The notes beneath the pieces are model-generated. The model was not told where the DNA came from, searched no databases, and saw only the letters and a program-made list of their open reading frames with translations. From the NCBI RefSeq assembly GCF_000380185.1, contig NZ_KB904752.1, positions 1 to 64,000 on the forward strand: a stretch of DNA of 64,000 nucleotides, in the 5' to 3' direction. How positions within the stretch are numbered: the stretch's first letter is position 1; each line of letters opens with the position of its first letter. Positions 61,218 through 64,000 of the stretch are shown one piece after another. The position numbers and the translations under genes were made by a program. This stretch comes from Thiofilum flexile DSM 14609 (GTDB lineage Bacteria > Pseudomonadota > Gammaproteobacteria > Thiotrichales > Thiotrichaceae).

Positions 61218-63857
61218 TTATATTTTTAGCGCCTCAGTAATACGCGAGCGAATATATTCTTGATCATAGGTTTCGGTAATCGGTGAGCCATCGCGCCAAG
61301 TAATATAAAACACATCCTCGGCTTGTTCGCCTAGCGTCGTGATTAAGGCATTACGCACGGTTAAATCTAGCTCATAAAATACTGCGCCTAAACGAGATAA
61401 GAGTCCGGGCATATCGCCTGTTCTAAGCTCCATTTCTGTTAATTGCCGCTCAATGTTTTGACGGAAATGGACACGAGTCGGAATATCAAAGTTGCGTAAA
61501 ATACGCGAGCGATGATGCTGACGTGGAATGATTTCGGGTAAGGTTAAATTATGTTTTAAGGTTTGAATTACATAGTCCTCATCATTTTTACCAATGAGCT
61601 GATTATTAGGCCCTAATACATGCAAGGTATATAAGTCATGCTCGTCAATAGACGTTAGTCTTGCTTGTACAATATTAAGATTTAATTGCTCCATCGTAGC
61701 GGCAACACGGAAAAATAAATCTCCTTTATCATGCCCGTAAATAAAGACGAGATTAATATTGCCTGAAACCGTTTCACTGAGTTGCACTACGGGTAAATGA
61801 TGTTCTCGTGTGGATAGTAAACATTCTGCATGCCAGCAAATAGATTCAACCGAATGCTGTAATAAATACTCCTCACCTAAACGATCCCAAAGGCTCTCAC
61901 ATTCATCCACTGAAAAACCTAATTTCACTAAGCATTCTAAAGCAGAGCGTTTCTTCTCCTTGATCAATGAATCACTTTGTTGTGAATGCGGGGTACGTGC
62001 TTGTAAATGGCGACGGGTGGCATGATAAAGCTCATGTAATAACGATTCTTTCCATCCATTCCATAATTTAGGATTAGTACCACGAATATCGGCAATGGTA
62101 AGTAAGAATAAATAGTCTAGACGGCTTTGCTCTACTACCTGAGCAGCAAAATCAGCAATAACCTCAGGGTCGCTAATATCTTTACGTTGGGCGGTAACAC
62201 TCATAATCAAATGATTGCGGACTAGCCAGCTCACTAAACCCGAATCATGTAAATCCATATTATGCTCACGACAAAAGTCATACGCATCTTTTGACCCTAA
62301 TTCGGAGTGATCACCATTACGACCTTTGGCAATATCATGAAATAAGCCTGCTAAATACAGTAGCTCTGGTTTTTGCAAATTGCGAAATACTTGGCTACAA
62401 AAAGGCATTTCCTGCTCGCCTTTCGGAGTACTATAATGGCGTAAATTACGTAATACCCAAAGCGTATGCTCATCAACGGTATACACATGAAATAAATCAT
62501 ATTGCATGCGCCCTACAATACTCGCAAAAGCGGGAATATAAGCTGCTAAAATACCTAAACGATTCATCAGGCGCATTACAAAGGTAATGCCAGTATTTTG
62601 CTGTAGAATTTGGCGGAATATTTGCCGATGCCGTGATTGTTGTCTAAAGCTATTATCAATACGATAAACATTACGCCGAATCAGCCGAATAGTATCGGGT
62701 GTTAAGCCGGTAATATGGGGCGTAATCTGCATTACCAGAAAAATTTCCAGCAAAGCAGTCGGGTATAATACAAAAGTATCGGGTGAACTAACTGCTAAAT
62801 AACTGCCATAACGTTGATAATGCTCGCCTAACATAACCGGAGCAGGGTAGGTAGGCATTAAGACCTTATCACGTAATACCCCAATTAATACTTCCGTTAA
62901 ACGTTCTAATTCGGTAATGGTGCGATAGTATTGATGCATAAAAGCTTCAACCGCACTATTACGATTAGGGTCGTTATAACCAAAGGCTTGAGCAAGAGCA
63001 TGTTGATAATCAAATAAGAGACGATCTTCTTTGCGTTTAGTGATTTCGTGTAGTAAAAAGCGAATACGCCATAAAAAAGCCCGTCCGCGTTGTAGCGTAC
63101 TATATTCGCCCGGTTCGAGTAGTTGGTGCTCGTGTAGTTCTTGTAGGGATAATTGCCCGTATTCGCGTTTAATAATCCACGTAATCATTTGAATATCGCG
63201 CAAACCGCCGCGCCCTTCTTTTAGATTAGGCTCAACGCGATAGGAGGTATCGCCGAATTTAATATGGCGCTGTTTTTGTTCTTCTAGTTTAGCGGTAAAA
63301 AAATCTTGGCTAGACCACATATTGTCAGGGGCTATGGTTTTATTGAGTAGCTCAAATAAATCATGGCTGCCGGTAATATAGCGCGACTCCACTAGATTAG
63401 TAATAATCGTTAAGTCTTGGCGTGCGGCAGCTTCGCATTCGGGTAGGGTGCGCACACTGTGGCCTACTTCTAAACCGATATCCCACAGCATAGTAATAAA
63501 CTGCCCAATACGTTCACTACAATGCGGGTCGGGGGTAGCTTTGAGCAGAATGAGTAGATCAATATCCGATTGAGGATGGAGTTCGCGTCGCCCATAGCCC
63601 CCGACGGCGATCAACGTGGTATTAAGATTGGCTTCTTCCGGTAGAATTTGCTCCCATAAACCTTGGAGCAAATTATCAATAACATGGGTATGGGCATGGA
63701 GCAAGGTGCGAATATCTAAGCCAGCATGGAATTGCTGGCTTAATAGTTCTCGCGCTTGTTTAAGATACTGCCGATAGTGGGCAGGGCGCGAAGGCTCGGT
63801 TTTTAAAAAGGTTCTATATTGTTTAATAAATGCGTCAGTTTGTTCAAATACACTCAT
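61218..63857 (-). CDS. glnD: Bifunctional uridylyltransferase/uridylyl-removing enzyme GlnD
   Basis: From ATG 63857 ([10 protein letters not shown]) the protein has 879 aa. I chose this start because its ATG overlaps the map stop (ATGA). The TTG seven codons upstream (63878) lies inside map. The nucleotidyltransferase site is [19 protein letters not shown] (about 85-103), the HD hydrolase site is [20 protein letters not shown] (about 500-520), and two ACT domains sit near the C-terminus ([23 protein letters not shown], and [19 protein letters not shown]). GlnD adds UMP to PII proteins when glutamine is low and removes it when high. All motifs look intact. Confidence 0.97.
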   Translation of the reverse strand: MSVFEQTDAFIKQYRTFLKTEPSRPAHYRQYLKQARELLSQQFHAGLDIRTLLHAHTHVIDNLLQGLWEQILPEEANLNTTLIAVGGYGRRELHPQSDIDLLILLKATPDPHCSERIGQFITMLWDIGLEVGHSVRTLPECEAAARQDLTIITNLVESRYITGSHDLFELLNKTIAPDNMWSSQDFFTAKLEEQKQRHIKFGDTSYRVEPNLKEGRGGLRDIQMITWIIKREYGQLSLQELHEHQLLEPGEYSTLQRGRAFLWRIRFLLHEITKRKEDRLLFDYQHALAQAFGYNDPNRNSAVEAFMHQYYRTITELERLTEVLIGVLRDKVLMPTYPAPVMLGEHYQRYGSYLAVSSPDTFVLYPTALLEIFLVMQITPHITGLTPDTIRLIRRNVYRIDNSFRQQSRHRQIFRQILQQNTGITFVMRLMNRLGILAAYIPAFASIVGRMQYDLFHVYTVDEHTLWVLRNLRHYSTPKGEQEMPFCSQVFRNLQKPELLYLAGLFHDIAKGRNGDHSELGSKDAYDFCREHNMDLHDSGLVSWLVRNHLIMSVTAQRKDISDPEVIADFAAQVVEQSRLDYLFLLTIADIRGTNPKLWNGWKESLLHELYHATRRHLQARTPHSQQSDSLIKEKKRSALECLVKLGFSVDECESLWDRLGEEYLLQHSVESICWHAECLLSTREHHLPVVQLSETVSGNINLVFIYGHDKGDLFFRVAATMEQLNLNIVQARLTSIDEHDLYTLHVLGPNNQLIGKNDEDYVIQTLKHNLTLPEIIPRQHHRSRILRNFDIPTRVHFRQNIERQLTEMELRTGDMPGLLSRLGAVFYELDLTVRNALITTLGEQAEDVFYITWRDGSPITETYDQEYIRSRITEALKI

Positions 63858-64000
63858 TGTACCATGCGTTCCTGCCAACCTTCTTCTTCTGGTCGGAGCG
63901 TGAGAATCTCAAAGCCTGTATCAGTGACTAGTACCGTGTGCTCCCATTGCGCGGAGAGCTTGTGATCTTTAGTCACGACGGTCCATTGATCAGGGAGCAG
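63854..64000 (-). CDS. map: Methionine aminopeptidase type I, C-terminal part (cut by window edge)
   Basis: The final 48 residues are visible: [26 protein letters not shown], then [22 protein letters not shown] and a stop. [11 protein letters not shown] contains the last metal-binding glutamate of type I methionine aminopeptidases, which trim initiator methionine. The stop TGA overlaps the glnD ATG by sharing ATGA, so the two are translationally coupled. The map-glnD order is usual in gammaproteobacteria. Confidence 0.96.
   Translation of the reverse strand: MLPDQWTVVTKDHKLSAQWEHTVLVTDTGFEILTLRPEEEGWQERMVQ

Overview
This window looks like chromosomal DNA of a gammaproteobacterium. rpsO-pnp and map-glnD are present in typical gammaproteobacterial form. 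A sulfur-oxidising Thiothrix-type filament would fit the many giant cadherin/GEVED secreted proteins, but that is inference only. Base composition is moderate. The PcfJ gene and the long leaders of the giant genes are clearly AT-richer.

Layout: 1-2.8 kb is an accessory strip with the tail of an IS982-like transposase, tRNA-Thr(UGU), a YefM/YoeB toxin-antitoxin pair, and a MarR regulator coupled to a solo ABC-type membrane domain. 2.8-17.0 kb is a minus-strand array of three giant secreted proteins (947, 1949 and 1755 aa) built from GEVED, jelly-roll-like, vWA and cadherin modules. 17.6-20.3 kb is rpsO and pnp, with a long-range stem in the pnp leader. 20.4-23.7 kb is a secreted GH26-like glycosidase and a processive GT2 glycosyltransferase, a probable exopolysaccharide pair. 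23.9-26.7 kb is a cobalamin riboswitch followed by btuB and cobO. 26.9-38.0 kb holds two tandem giant beta-helix/cadherin proteins (2093 and 1488 aa). 38.1-41.6 kb is a nucleoside-type ABC importer (ATPase plus two permeases). 41.8-44.3 kb is an accessory patch with PcfJ-like, UPF0175 and Uma2 genes. 44.5-52.1 kb carries an orphan xdhA, a 106-bp cloverleaf repeat, a B12-binding-type radical SAM protein, a second Uma2 gene, an aminotransferase/omega-amidase pair and pckA. 52.1-61.2 kb is a tandem duplication of a unit made of hairpin, long leader and vWA/cadherin giant gene. 61.2-64 kb is glnD and the 3' end of map, which overlap by four bases.

The dominant theme is one paralogous family. Seven giant signal-peptide proteins in three blocks have different front modules, but all end in the same roughly 260-residue C-terminal domain. 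That domain carries two dockerin-like calcium-loop motifs and ends in an ANF(V/I) ... IP tail. Modules have moved between loci: the vWA module of the 1949-aa protein is almost the same as those 45 kb away. Copy number of cadherin repeats also changes by tandem duplication. The vWA pair has its own promoter architecture, with palindromic operators filling the -35/-10 spacer. The best candidate for an undescribed system here is this module-swapping surface-protein family and its common C-terminal sorting or assembly domain. No dedicated secretion machinery for it is visible in the window.
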